A DNA stretch of 64,000 nucleotides from Hymenobacter setariae (lineage in GTDB: Bacteria; Bacteroidota; Bacteroidia; Cytophagales; Hymenobacteraceae). Below the pieces are notes generated by a model. The model was given only the letters and a program-made list of their open reading frames with translations. It did not search any database and was not told where the DNA came from. The stretch covers positions 1 to 64,000 of the forward strand of contig NZ_VMRJ01000003.1 in assembly GCF_007713685.1 (NCBI RefSeq). Reading direction: 5' to 3'. Both the position numbers and the translations under genes were made by a program. Shown piece after piece: positions 16,980-25,277 of this stretch (position 1 is its first letter; every line of letters begins with the position of its first letter).

Positions 16980-18476
16980 ATGTGTGGCATCGTAGGTTTT
17001 CACGGCCCCGAGCGCGTGGTGGGCGATATGATTATCGGCCTTACCGCCTTGCAGCACCGGGGGCAGGATGCCGCCGGCATTGCAACGTTTGATGGCGACG
17101 CCTTTCACCTGCACAAGGGGCAGGGCTTGGTCAACGACGTTTTTAAACCCAAGCATACTAAGAAGCTAACCGGCAATACCGGCATCGGGCACGTGCGCTA
17201 CACCACGCAAGGCGCCAATGATTCGGACCTGGCGCAGCCCTTCACCACGAGCTACCCCTTCGGGCTGGCGATGGTGCACAACGGCAACGTTATCAACTTC
17301 CGGGACGTGGCCAAGCTGCTGCACGACAAGTACCATGTGCTGCCCAAGACGACTAACGACTTGGAGCTCATTATGTACACCTTCGCCTCGGAGCTGCGGG
17401 TGAAGGACCTAGACCGAATTTCGGTGGTCGATATTTTCGACGCCGTAGAAACGACTCAGGAGCTGGTGAAGGGCGCGTATGCCACGGTTACCATCATTGC
17501 TGGGCACGGCCTGCTAGCCTTTACGGACCCCTTAGGTATCCGTCCACTGGTGATGGGCCGCCGCGACACGCCTGAGGGACCAGTATACGCCTTTGCCTCG
17601 GAAAGCACCTGCTTCGACTACCTCGACTTTGAATTTGTGGAGAACGTCGGCCCGGGCCAGGCGATTTTCATTGACAACAACTTTCAGGTTCACTACAAAA
17701 ACCAGAACACCGTGCCTAAGGCGTTCTGTGTGTTTGAGCAGATTTACTTCGCCCGTGAGGACTCGACCATTCACGGCCGCTTAGTGGCCCGCGAGCGCGT
17801 GCGCCTAGGTAAGATTATCGCCCGCAAGGTGGTCGATGCCGGCCTTAAGCCCGATATGGTGATTGATGTGCCTTCGTCGGGCTACTTCTCAGCCTCGGGC
17901 TTGGCCGAAGCCATTGGCGTGCCCTACCGCCGCGCCATGGTGAAAAACAATCATATGGGCCGCTCCTTCATCGTGCCGACTCAGGCTGGCCGCGAGGACG
18001 TGGTGAAGAAGAAGCTGAACCCCATTCGCGCCTTTGTCGAAGGCAAAAAGGTGGCCGTGGTGGACGATAGCATTGTGCGCGGCACCACGTCGCGCCGCAT
18101 CGTGCGGCTACTACGCGAGGCGGGCGCCAGCGAGGTGTATTTCATTTCGAGCGCGCCGCCCATTGTGTCGCCTTGTATCTATGGCATCGATATGGCCATG
18201 AGCACCGAGCTGATTGCGGCCAATTACACAGAAGAGGAAATCTGTCAGTTTATTGAGGCTGATAAGGTTATTTATCAGGATTTGAGCGACTTGCAGGACT
18301 TATTTGCGGAAGAGCGTGGCCACGGCGGCTCGTGCTTTGCGTGCTTCACTGGCAAGTATCCGACCGGCGATGTAACGCGTTACCTGCGCCACATCCAAGA
18401 AGAGCGCCAGAGCCATCGCATCGTAGACAAGGTGCCCTCGGTGAGCGCAAAAGCGCCATTGCCAACGGAGCACTAA
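16980..18476 (+). CDS. purF: amidophosphoribosyltransferase
   Basis: 498 aa. It commits PRPP to purine synthesis by making phosphoribosylamine. It starts MCGIVGFHG, so Cys2 becomes the N-terminal glutaminase nucleophile with no propeptide. The glutaminase part has RGQDAAGIATFDG, GIGHVRYTTQG and the LAMVHNGNVINF loop; the phosphoribosyltransferase part has the PRPP loop VAVVDDSIVRGTTSRR. Cysteines in the C-terminal GGSCFACFTGKYP resemble those binding the Fe-S cluster in the Bacillus-type enzyme. It is the last gene of the contiguous pur run; an AT-rich glycosyltransferase separates it from purM. Confidence 0.95.
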   Translation: MCGIVGFHGPERVVGDMIIGLTALQHRGQDAAGIATFDGDAFHLHKGQGLVNDVFKPKHTKKLTGNTGIGHVRYTTQGANDSDLAQPFTTSYPFGLAMVHNGNVINFRDVAKLLHDKYHVLPKTTNDLELIMYTFASELRVKDLDRISVVDIFDAVETTQELVKGAYATVTIIAGHGLLAFTDPLGIRPLVMGRRDTPEGPVYAFASESTCFDYLDFEFVENVGPGQAIFIDNNFQVHYKNQNTVPKAFCVFEQIYFAREDSTIHGRLVARERVRLGKIIARKVVDAGLKPDMVIDVPSSGYFSASGLAEAIGVPYRRAMVKNNHMGRSFIVPTQAGREDVVKKKLNPIRAFVEGKKVAVVDDSIVRGTTSRRIVRLLREAGASEVYFISSAPPIVSPCIYGIDMAMSTELIAANYTEEEICQFIEADKVIYQDLSDLQDLFAEERGHGGSCFACFTGKYPTGDVTRYLRHIQEERQSHRIVDKVPSVSAKAPLPTEH

Positions 18477-18717
18477 CCAGTTGGTTGGCTATCTTTTGTA
18501 ATACGGTCGTGGCTGCTTAGCAGATATTTAGGAGCGAAAGATTCTTGATGGATTAAGGGATATTTCCTCTAGGTTAAGTACCTAGGGCAATGGGTTTGCT
18601 AAGCATAATGGCCTGCGAATGAACGCCTGCGAGTTCTTCTAGAGCTATAGCAAATGGCTATATTTGCGCTTCTTAACTAGCCACAACACTCTGCAATTCG
18701 TCGAATATTATAGCGCT

Positions 18718-19665
18718 ATGAATGTTTCCATCTGTATTCCAACCTACAACCGGCTCGATGTATTGCAGCAGGCGGTAGCCTCTTGCTTGAATCAAACACG
18801 GCGTCCGTATGAAATCCTGATAGGCGATGATTCATCATTGAACGACACTGAGGAGTGGGTGAAAGCGAACTTGCCAGACACAGATGTGAAAATCAAGTAT
18901 TTTCATAATTCTCCTTCTCTGCGGCAGGCACGTAATGTTAATAGCTTGTTCAGAAGTGCAACTGGGGATTTAACCGTGTTGCTGCACGATGATGATGCGC
19001 TAATGCCTACGGCGCTGGAAACGCTTTATAATTGCTTTCAACAGCATCCGGAAATTGATATTGCTTTTGGTAAGCAATATATAATGTCCAATGAAGGCGT
19101 AATAAATAAAGAGGATTCGGAAGAGCTCAATAAGGCTTTTTATAGAACAGCGACTTATGAAGGCTTAAAACTTTCGCCATTAGAAGCAGGCTTTCTGCAG
19201 CAGTTTCCCAATGATGGCTATATGATTAAATCTCATATAGTTAAAAATATTCAGTATGATGAAGGCACGGGCGATGCCTGCGACTTCGATTTTGGCTTGC
19301 AGCTAGGCCTAGGAAACTATAAAATGTTCTTTGTGAATAGTTATACTAATTGCTATCGCATCTCTGCAAGTAGCGTTGGTACGAAGGACGATAACAATGC
19401 TAGTATTTATGCTTTCAATGCGGTGAGTTCATTGAACGTGCCGACTGAATCTTCTAAATATAAGCAAGAATGGCTAGTGTCTAAGGCTCCCGCCGCTATT
19501 GTAAATGCGGTTCGATTAAAAGACTATAAGCGAGCAATGGAGATATACTTTAGTAGCTGGCATAGGCATAAAATTCTGTCATTTAATGGTGTAAAATTGT
19601 TATTAGCTATTTCATTCTTTTCCTTGAAAAGAGGAATTCTTAAGAATAAAGTAGCTGTAGGCTAG
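18718..19665 (+). CDS. family 2 glycosyltransferase, AT-rich
   Basis: 315 aa GT-A glycosyltransferase. It has the N-terminal VSICIPTYNRLDVLQQAVASC, EILIGDDSS, and the metal-binding LLHDDDALMP where the family has DxD. It would move a sugar from a nucleotide-sugar to an unknown acceptor, probably in surface glycan synthesis. The ATG at 18718 starts the conserved VSICIPTYN. It is visibly AT-rich compared with the flanking purF and purM, and it splits the purine cluster, which suggests later acquisition. It has no glycan-cluster neighbours. Confidence 0.88.
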   Translation: MNVSICIPTYNRLDVLQQAVASCLNQTRRPYEILIGDDSSLNDTEEWVKANLPDTDVKIKYFHNSPSLRQARNVNSLFRSATGDLTVLLHDDDALMPTALETLYNCFQQHPEIDIAFGKQYIMSNEGVINKEDSEELNKAFYRTATYEGLKLSPLEAGFLQQFPNDGYMIKSHIVKNIQYDEGTGDACDFDFGLQLGLGNYKMFFVNSYTNCYRISASSVGTKDDNNASIYAFNAVSSLNVPTESSKYKQEWLVSKAPAAIVNAVRLKDYKRAMEIYFSSWHRHKILSFNGVKLLLAISFFSLKRGILKNKVAVG

Positions 19666-19863
19666 CATCGGTTTAAATAATATTTGTAAAGCAAGTTGCT
19701 ATTGTTTAGTAAATAATAAGTCGCATTGTAGTTAATATATAAGAAGTTGCCGATATCTATTAGCAAACCCTGAACCGTAAAAATTCTGCGCTGCTTTGGT
19801 ATTCAGCCTTTCTGGAAGTAGTATCTCTGGAACGAGCTCAGGTCCAAAGGCGTGGCCTTCCGT

Positions 19864-20961
19864 ATGAACAACGCTCAAACTCCCGACGCAGGTTACTCTA
19901 TCGACCTCGGCAATGCCGCTTCTAAAAACGCCTACAACTGGTCGAAAAAGACTTTCGCGACCCGCGCAGGTTTGCCTGGTGAGCCTGCCCGCGACCTAGA
20001 CGGGGGCTTTAGCAACGAAATTCGTTTTGGTCAAGAGCGCCTAGGTATCAGTTCGGACGGTATCGGGACCAAAATTGAGCTAGGCGAGCGCCTAGATAAA
20101 TACGACACCCTAGGCTACGACCTAGTAGCCATGACCGCCGACGACCTCATTGCGGCTGGCTTCGTGCCCACTAACCTGTCGAACATCATCGACGTGAACA
20201 CCCTCGACTACGACGTGGTAGACGAGATGATGCGTGGCTTGCACGACGCCTGCCAGTTCTCAAAAATCGCCATTACTGGCGGCGAGATTGCTGAGCTAGG
20301 CAACCGCATTGGCGGCTTTCCTGGCGCCCGCATGAACTTCAACTGGTGCTCTACGGCCATCGGCGTGCTGCACCCCAGCCTCGATAAGCCCCTGAGCGGC
20401 GCCACTGCCCAGGCTGGCGATGCCGTAGTGGCCCTGCGCTCGCCCTCGTTCCGCTCCAATGGCTACTCGCTGGCCCGCAAGACGTTGCAGCGCCTCTTTG
20501 GCGACAACTGGCACACGGCGCCCTACGACGGCACCGACGCCGACCAGTACGCTACCTGGGGCGAGGCCCTGCTTGCGCCTTCGCTCATCTACGCGCCCGC
20601 CCTCACAGCGGTGCTCGATGCTGGCCTGCCCCTGCGCGGCGCAGCCCACATCACGGGCGGCGGCGTGGCCGACAATTTTAAGCGCGTGCTCAAAAACGGC
20701 CTCGGTGCGGTACTTGATAACCTCTTCGCGCCCCTGCCCGCCATGCAGCGCCTCTGCGAAATTGGCGGCATCAGCCCCGAAACTGCCTATCTCTACTGGA
20801 ACATGGGCAACGGCATGCTGCTCGTTACGGCCCCCGAAGCCGCCGAAGCTCTCGTACAGCAACTCGCCCAAAGCGGCTACCAGGCCCAGCTAGCCGGCTA
20901 CCTCACCGCCGAAGCAGGCGTGACGCTACGCGTAGCGGCGGGCGAGTTGAAATATGAGTAG
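19864..20961 (+). CDS. purM: phosphoribosylformylglycinamidine cyclo-ligase (AIR synthase)
   Basis: 365 aa. It converts FGAM to AIR with ATP. PurM signatures: a YSIDLGNAASKNAYNW N-terminal segment, LGISSDGIGTKIEL, VAMTADDLIAAGFVP, ITGGEIAELG, RSNGYSLARKTL and HITGGGVADNFKRVL. It starts at the ATG at 19864, with a GTG at 19852 as alternative. It is separated from purF by the AT-rich glycosyltransferase gene, with about 200 bp of AT-rich DNA before it. Confidence 0.93.
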   Translation: MNNAQTPDAGYSIDLGNAASKNAYNWSKKTFATRAGLPGEPARDLDGGFSNEIRFGQERLGISSDGIGTKIELGERLDKYDTLGYDLVAMTADDLIAAGFVPTNLSNIIDVNTLDYDVVDEMMRGLHDACQFSKIAITGGEIAELGNRIGGFPGARMNFNWCSTAIGVLHPSLDKPLSGATAQAGDAVVALRSPSFRSNGYSLARKTLQRLFGDNWHTAPYDGTDADQYATWGEALLAPSLIYAPALTAVLDAGLPLRGAAHITGGGVADNFKRVLKNGLGAVLDNLFAPLPAMQRLCEIGGISPETAYLYWNMGNGMLLVTAPEAAEALVQQLAQSGYQAQLAGYLTAEAGVTLRVAAGELKYE

Positions 20962-20995
20962 AAAGGGCTTGCTAAACAAATAATTACTAAGAGTG

Positions 20996-21046
20996 AAACG
21001 CTCTTGGGTTCGGGTGGAGACACTCGTGCCCAAGAGCGTTTGTTTT
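20996..21046 (+). terminator. purM terminator
   Basis: A 13-bp perfect stem, AAACGCTCTTGGG (20996-21008) with CCCAAGAGCGTTT (21029-21041), is followed by GTTTT. It lies 34 bp past the purM stop. Confidence 0.8.
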
Positions 21047-21078
21047 ATATCATTATCTAATTTCTCTATAGAAAAAAG

Positions 21079-21606
21079 ATGAATCAGACAGAGTTTTGGC
21101 AGCTTATCGATGCGACACATCAAGCAGCGGTGGGTAGCCTAGATAGTCAAGAAACCAAATTGATTGAAGCGCTTGCTCAGCATTCGCTAGATGATATCGT
21201 TGATTTCGAGCGTCTGTTTCGGCAGTATATTCTAGCCGCAGACGATTTTGGCATTATAGCAGCGCAAAAAATCATACAAGGGTGGGTATCCGACGATTCG
21301 TACTTGTACTCCCGGTGCTGGCTTATCAGTCAGGGAGAACAGGTGTTCTTCGAAGCATTACGTAATCCAGATGCTCTGGCTGAGTTGGCTGCGACGCAAG
21401 GGAATACTGATTTTGAACCGTTGCTTTATGTTGCTGACAAAGCCTTTGCTGTACTTACGGGCATGGAAGAAGATGAATCATTTCCCAGAAATATCGCCTA
21501 TGAGCAGGGGCTAGACTACGACGGTTCAACCGAAACGAAAGACGAAGACTGGACGGAAGAGCAACTACCTGCACTTCTACCTAGGCTGTGGTCAAAATTT
21601 AATTGA
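21079..21606 (+). CDS. DUF4240 domain protein
   Basis: 175 aa. The opening MNQTEFWQLIDATHQAA, then LIEALAQHSLDDIVDFERLFRQY, and YLYSRCWLISQGEQVFFEALRNP match the DUF4240 pattern. It is acidic, with no signal peptide or membrane segment, so probably cytoplasmic. DUF4240 proteins have no established function. It is less GC-rich than the pur genes. It converges on the effector/immunity cassette, with the pncB relic between them. A role as an extra immunity-like protein is possible but not shown. Confidence 0.7.
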   Translation: MNQTEFWQLIDATHQAAVGSLDSQETKLIEALAQHSLDDIVDFERLFRQYILAADDFGIIAAQKIIQGWVSDDSYLYSRCWLISQGEQVFFEALRNPDALAELAATQGNTDFEPLLYVADKAFAVLTGMEEDESFPRNIAYEQGLDYDGSTETKDEDWTEEQLPALLPRLWSKFN

Positions 21607-21613
21607 CTCATTC

Positions 21614-21731
21614 TTACATCGGCGTTATCGGTCACGTATTCAGCATCAGTTGCGTGCAGAACTCGTGCAGACCTTACTCCCAGAGCGCTAGGTACATATT
21701 TAGGTTCAGAAAGCGGCGGGTGCCAGTGGAA
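21614..21731 (-). pseudogene. relic of the 3' end of pncB
   Basis: On the minus strand this stretch reads RRFLNLNMYLALWE, stop, GLHEFCTQLMLNT, stop. It lines up without gaps with the C-terminus of the intact pncB product (RRFLNPHVYPVGLE, QPLHEFRTQLMLKK), down to the position of the final TAA (21614-21616 against 23568-23570). The DNA is about 60-65% identical by eye at a constant offset of 1954 bp. Two in-frame stops show it is dead. It begins directly after the stop of the 21732-22361 gene. Confidence 0.8.
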
Positions 21732-22361
21732 CTAGCCCCACGGCGTCCATTGCTCGGCGCTAGCAGCTTGGGCTGGTGTGGTATTTAGAAGAGTATCTGC
21801 GACGGGCACTACCTCTTTGAATGGCCCTACGGTGAGCAACTGCTGTTCCTTGTTACGAGAGGGTGCCACCTGATACGTATCGGTGGGCGGGCCATCTGCT
21901 ACTTCATAAGCGGTTATGCCCTGTTGGCCTTTGAAGTAACCTAGCGAAAACCGTAGAGGTAGGAGTGCTGGCGGTGCCTGACTAGGTTGATTACCGTGCA
22001 CGCGGTAGGGACGCAAGGGTAGGGCCAAGCGAAGCGCCTGTTCATACGAGTGGTCCGGTAGTACTTGGGTGAGGTAGGGAATATCTAACACCCGAATTCC
22101 TTCGCGAAAGGACAGGTCCATTAGCGCTTTATCTAGGTGCACACCTTCTGGCTCTACCTGAATGTGCACGAGGTCAGGCAACAGCTGTGGAATAGAATCA
22201 GGGTTGCTAGCCGGTAGCTCGTAGAGCTGGTTGCAGAGGTACAGAGGCAGCTGGCCGTGGTTGTGCACCTGGTAGCGTAGGTCGAGCTGGCCCGGCGCTT
22301 GTTGAGTAGCCGTCACCGTTAGTAGGCAGTCAGCATTGCGAATAGCTAGGGTTTCAGTCAT
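21732..22361 (-). CDS. putative immunity protein of the Hcp-peptidase effector
   Basis: 209 aa, not recognised. It has no signal peptide and is predicted to be soluble. The first half looks like a beta-sandwich (LAIRNADCLLTVTATQ, LDLRYQVHNHGQLPLYLCNQ), and an aliphatic middle part follows. The ATG at 22361 lies 18 bp after the stop of the Hcp-peptidase gene on the same strand, so the two are surely co-transcribed. Small unknown genes directly after a toxin-domain gene are usually cognate immunity genes; that role is inferred from position alone. An accessory or chaperone role is the main alternative. Confidence 0.5.
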   Translation of the reverse strand: MTETLAIRNADCLLTVTATQQAPGQLDLRYQVHNHGQLPLYLCNQLYELPASNPDSIPQLLPDLVHIQVEPEGVHLDKALMDLSFREGIRVLDIPYLTQVLPDHSYEQALRLALPLRPYRVHGNQPSQAPPALLPLRFSLGYFKGQQGITAYEVADGPPTDTYQVAPSRNKEQQLLTVGPFKEVVPVADTLLNTTPAQAASAEQWTPWG

Positions 22362-22379
22362 AAGAAGTAAAAGAACTGC

Positions 22380-23480
22380 TTAGTAGTATTCGCGCTGGCC
22401 CTGCGGTGGATTCCACTCAGCCCTGAGCTTATTTTCGGTGTAGGCGTACGAATGCTCGGGATGCACCCCAATGGCTTCCAGTTCGTAGTGAGGCACTTGG
22501 GGTGGTTTTTTGGGATTGCGGGCGTCGGGGCCGCCAGGGTTGGTGGTGTCACCGCGTCGCATGCGGCCGTAGGCAGCCTGCTCGGCATGAATAAGCTCGT
22601 GGGCTAATCCAATGCCTGGGGGCCTAGTATTCCACGGCAGTTCACCGGCCTTGGCTAGGGTCGGGTTGTAATTGACCCCAACTCCTAGGCCCGCGCCGGG
22701 CGTTACGCCGTCAAGGGCGTAAAAACCTTTCTCCCAGTTATGGCGGTTGAGCTCGATAGAGTTTTCGGGCGCGTAGTGGATGTATATCTTCTGACCTGAA
22801 GCGTGGAGCGAGTCGAGCAACTGCTTACCGGTGGGGGTATCATAAAGAGCTTGCAAGTCAGTGTGCACAGCATTCTCGAAGTTGGCGGGTCCACCGGGGC
22901 CAGCCGTGGCTGCTACCAAGATGGTAGAACGCAGCATAGCCGCCAAGGGTGGGCTTAGAGTCGGCGCTTTATCTGTGCGGGCTATTAAGTTTGGCGATAT
23001 TGGTGCACTAGCGGAGCTGGTTTCATGGAGGACTATGGCAGCGAGTGTTTCAGTAGCCTTGCTCGGCGCAGCTAGCTTGGTAGCGATAGCGAGGGCCGTT
23101 GTTGGGCCGCCCGCCCGCAGCTCAAAATCGCTGGCTACGATGGTAAGGTGGCACACATAGGCACCATCGCCCGTGGCACCGCTAGCAAATTGTTCGCGGT
23201 ACTGCACGCATTCGCCAGCGGTGAAGGCAATAGTTTCGTGCGCTACCCGACTGGCTATGTCGTAGAAAATGATTTCTCCAGCGAGCGGCTTACGCGTAGC
23301 GGTAGCCCAGCTTATCAACCCGTCGTCGGTTGGTACGTCCAGCGCTAGCTCTAGCGGGTGGTGCCGTGTCTTACCGTTTACACGACCCCGGGCGTCAATG
23401 TTCTGATAGCAACTGTAGTTACAGTGTACCACCCGGTAGGAGCTGCCCTCAACGTGTAATTCAGCATAAAAGGAAGCCAT
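22380..23480 (-). CDS. Hcp/TssD-type T6SS tube protein fused to a zinc-metallopeptidase effector domain
   Basis: 366 aa in two parts. Residues 1 to about 128 match the Bacteroidota Hcp/TssD family: MASFYAELHVEGSSYRVVHC, then NIDARGRVNGKTRHHPLELAL, EIIFYDIAS and CVQYREQF. An Ala/Thr/Pro-rich linker follows. The C-terminal part (about 190-366) has HELIH at 294-298 in GIGLAHELIHAEQAAYG, acidic residues in HYELEAIGV (E333/E335), and ENKLRAEWNPPQGQREYY at the end, as in M91 (NleD-like) peptidase toxin domains. This is the layout of a specialised Hcp carrying a cargo effector. No other T6SS gene is in the window. The probable immunity gene is 18 bp downstream; pncB lies 87 bp upstream. Confidence 0.82.
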   Translation of the reverse strand: MASFYAELHVEGSSYRVVHCNYSCYQNIDARGRVNGKTRHHPLELALDVPTDDGLISWATATRKPLAGEIIFYDIASRVAHETIAFTAGECVQYREQFASGATGDGAYVCHLTIVASDFELRAGGPTTALAIATKLAAPSKATETLAAIVLHETSSASAPISPNLIARTDKAPTLSPPLAAMLRSTILVAATAGPGGPANFENAVHTDLQALYDTPTGKQLLDSLHASGQKIYIHYAPENSIELNRHNWEKGFYALDGVTPGAGLGVGVNYNPTLAKAGELPWNTRPPGIGLAHELIHAEQAAYGRMRRGDTTNPGGPDARNPKKPPQVPHYELEAIGVHPEHSYAYTENKLRAEWNPPQGQREYY

Positions 23481-23567
23481 GCGTGCGGTAGCAAAAAGCT
23501 TTCAAGTAAATCAACCTAGGCAACGTGTTTTTGCAATTCCTGACCAATTTACGCTCTGTAAGAATAC

Positions 23568-25067
23568 TTACGCCGGCCGCACCGGTCGCTTCTTTAGCAT
23601 AAGCTGTGTGCGAAACTCGTGCAGCGGCTGCTCTAGGCCTACTGGATACACGTGTGGGTTAAGGAAGCGGCGGATGCTGGGGTCGAGGCTCGTGACTTCC
23701 TGGCGAGCCAGCTCTCGGCTCTCCTCTAATGTTGGTAGTGGCTGCACTAGCTGGCCTGCCCGCAGCACTGGGGCCAGTAGGTCGCGGAAGGGGGCGCCAG
23801 GATGCACGGGCCGGCGGCGAGTGAGGTCGGCGGGGTCGATAATAATGGGCGCTTCGGGCAGCGAGGCGGGCGCGGCTACGTTGTAAATCATGTCGGCGCG
23901 GGGCTGACCGTGGTCGCCTAGGTAGCGGCGCACCTGCAAGATGCCGGGAATACTGGTTTTGGCCTGCTGCTCGGAAAGCTTGAGGGTGAAGTCCCAGTCT
24001 TGGCCATCGGCAGTGCGTAGGGCGGCCAGCTTATACACACCACCTAGGGCGGGCTGATTGTAAGCTGTGACGAGCTGCGTGCCCACGGCCCAGATATCGA
24101 TGCGCGCGCCCTGCTGCCGCAGGCTGGTGATGAGGTTTTCCTCTAAGTCGTTGCTGGCCACGATACGCACGTTCGGCAGGCCGGCGGCGTCGAGCAACTC
24201 GCGGGCGGCCTTGGAGAGGTAGGCTAGGTCGCCCGAGTCGAGGCGAATGCCGCCTAGCTCGTGGCCATTTTGGCGCATGTCGAGGGCCACCTCAATGGCG
24301 TGGCGCACACCATCGAGGGTGTCATAGGTATCGACCAGGAAAGTAGAATCGTCGGGAAAAGCATCAGCGTAGGCAGCAAAAGCCTGCTTTTCGTCGCCAA
24401 AAGCCTGCACCCAGCTGTGGGCGTGCGTGCCGCGCACCGGGATGCCATAGAGCCGACCGGCTAGCACGTTGCTGGTACCATCGGCCCCACCTAGGTAGGC
24501 GGCGCGGGTGGCTTCGAGGCCACCGTCGGGGCCCTGGGCGCGGCGCAGGCCAAACTCTAGCACCGTAGCGTCGGGGCCGGCCGCGTCGCGCACGCGGGCA
24601 GCTTTAGTGGCGATGAGTGTCTGGAAGTTGATGACGGTGAGTAGCGCGGTTTCAACGAGTTGGGCTTGTAGCAGTGGGCCTTGCACGCGCATCAGAGGTT
24701 CATTGCCAAATACTACGGTGCCTTCAGCCACGGCGTCCACGTCGCAAGTGAATGTTAAGTCCCGCAGGTAGGCCAAGAAGTCGTCGGGAAAAAGGCGGCC
24801 GTTTTTGCTGCCTTGCAGGCTGGCGAGGTAAGCGATGTCCTCCTGTGTAAAACGCAGATTTTCCAAATAATCGACTGCCAGTGCCAGTCCGGCCGCTACC
24901 GCATAGCCGCCTTCAAACGGTGCGCGGCGGAAGTAGAGGTGAAACACAGCTTCGCGTTCATGCAGGCCCTGCTTCCAGTAGCCATAGGCCATCGTAAGCT
25001 GGTAGAGGTCGGTGAGCAGGGCGAGCGAGGGGCGGTAGAGGCCGGAAAGAGCAGGAGGGGCAGGCAT
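23568..25067 (-). CDS. pncB: nicotinate phosphoribosyltransferase
   Basis: 499 aa. It makes nicotinate mononucleotide from nicotinate and PRPP in NAD salvage. Motifs: LTDLYQLTMAYGYWK at the N-terminus, FHLYFRRAPFEGGYAV, FGLRRAQGPDGG, GIPVRGTHAHSWVQAF, GIRLDSGDLAYLS and IDIWAVGTQLVTAY. The start ATG at 25067 (MPAPPALSGLY) is preferred over an extension to 25151. The last codons are duplicated as a decayed relic at 21614-21731, beyond the effector/immunity cassette. Confidence 0.95.
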   Translation of the reverse strand: MPAPPALSGLYRPSLALLTDLYQLTMAYGYWKQGLHEREAVFHLYFRRAPFEGGYAVAAGLALAVDYLENLRFTQEDIAYLASLQGSKNGRLFPDDFLAYLRDLTFTCDVDAVAEGTVVFGNEPLMRVQGPLLQAQLVETALLTVINFQTLIATKAARVRDAAGPDATVLEFGLRRAQGPDGGLEATRAAYLGGADGTSNVLAGRLYGIPVRGTHAHSWVQAFGDEKQAFAAYADAFPDDSTFLVDTYDTLDGVRHAIEVALDMRQNGHELGGIRLDSGDLAYLSKAARELLDAAGLPNVRIVASNDLEENLITSLRQQGARIDIWAVGTQLVTAYNQPALGGVYKLAALRTADGQDWDFTLKLSEQQAKTSIPGILQVRRYLGDHGQPRADMIYNVAAPASLPEAPIIIDPADLTRRRPVHPGAPFRDLLAPVLRAGQLVQPLPTLEESRELARQEVTSLDPSIRRFLNPHVYPVGLEQPLHEFRTQLMLKKRPVRPA

Positions 25068-25277
25068 GAGAAGAGCGCGCGAGCGCGGTAAGTTCTTTTT
25101 TGCCTCCTGATACGGGCAAGTGCTTGCCTCCGGTATTGGGGAGCCTGACAAGGCAGAAGTTTTAGGTTAATTTACGTTTTTATATAAAACTAACCCTATT
25201 TTTGACTGGCCACTAAGTGAGCTAATGCAAGCTGTCATAAGATAACTTGTTATTAACTATTTAACTGTTATTTCCTT

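Noticed and set aside
22380..23480. Complete T6SS gene cluster
   Set aside because: Only the Hcp fusion is present; no sheath, baseplate or ATPase gene lies in the window.
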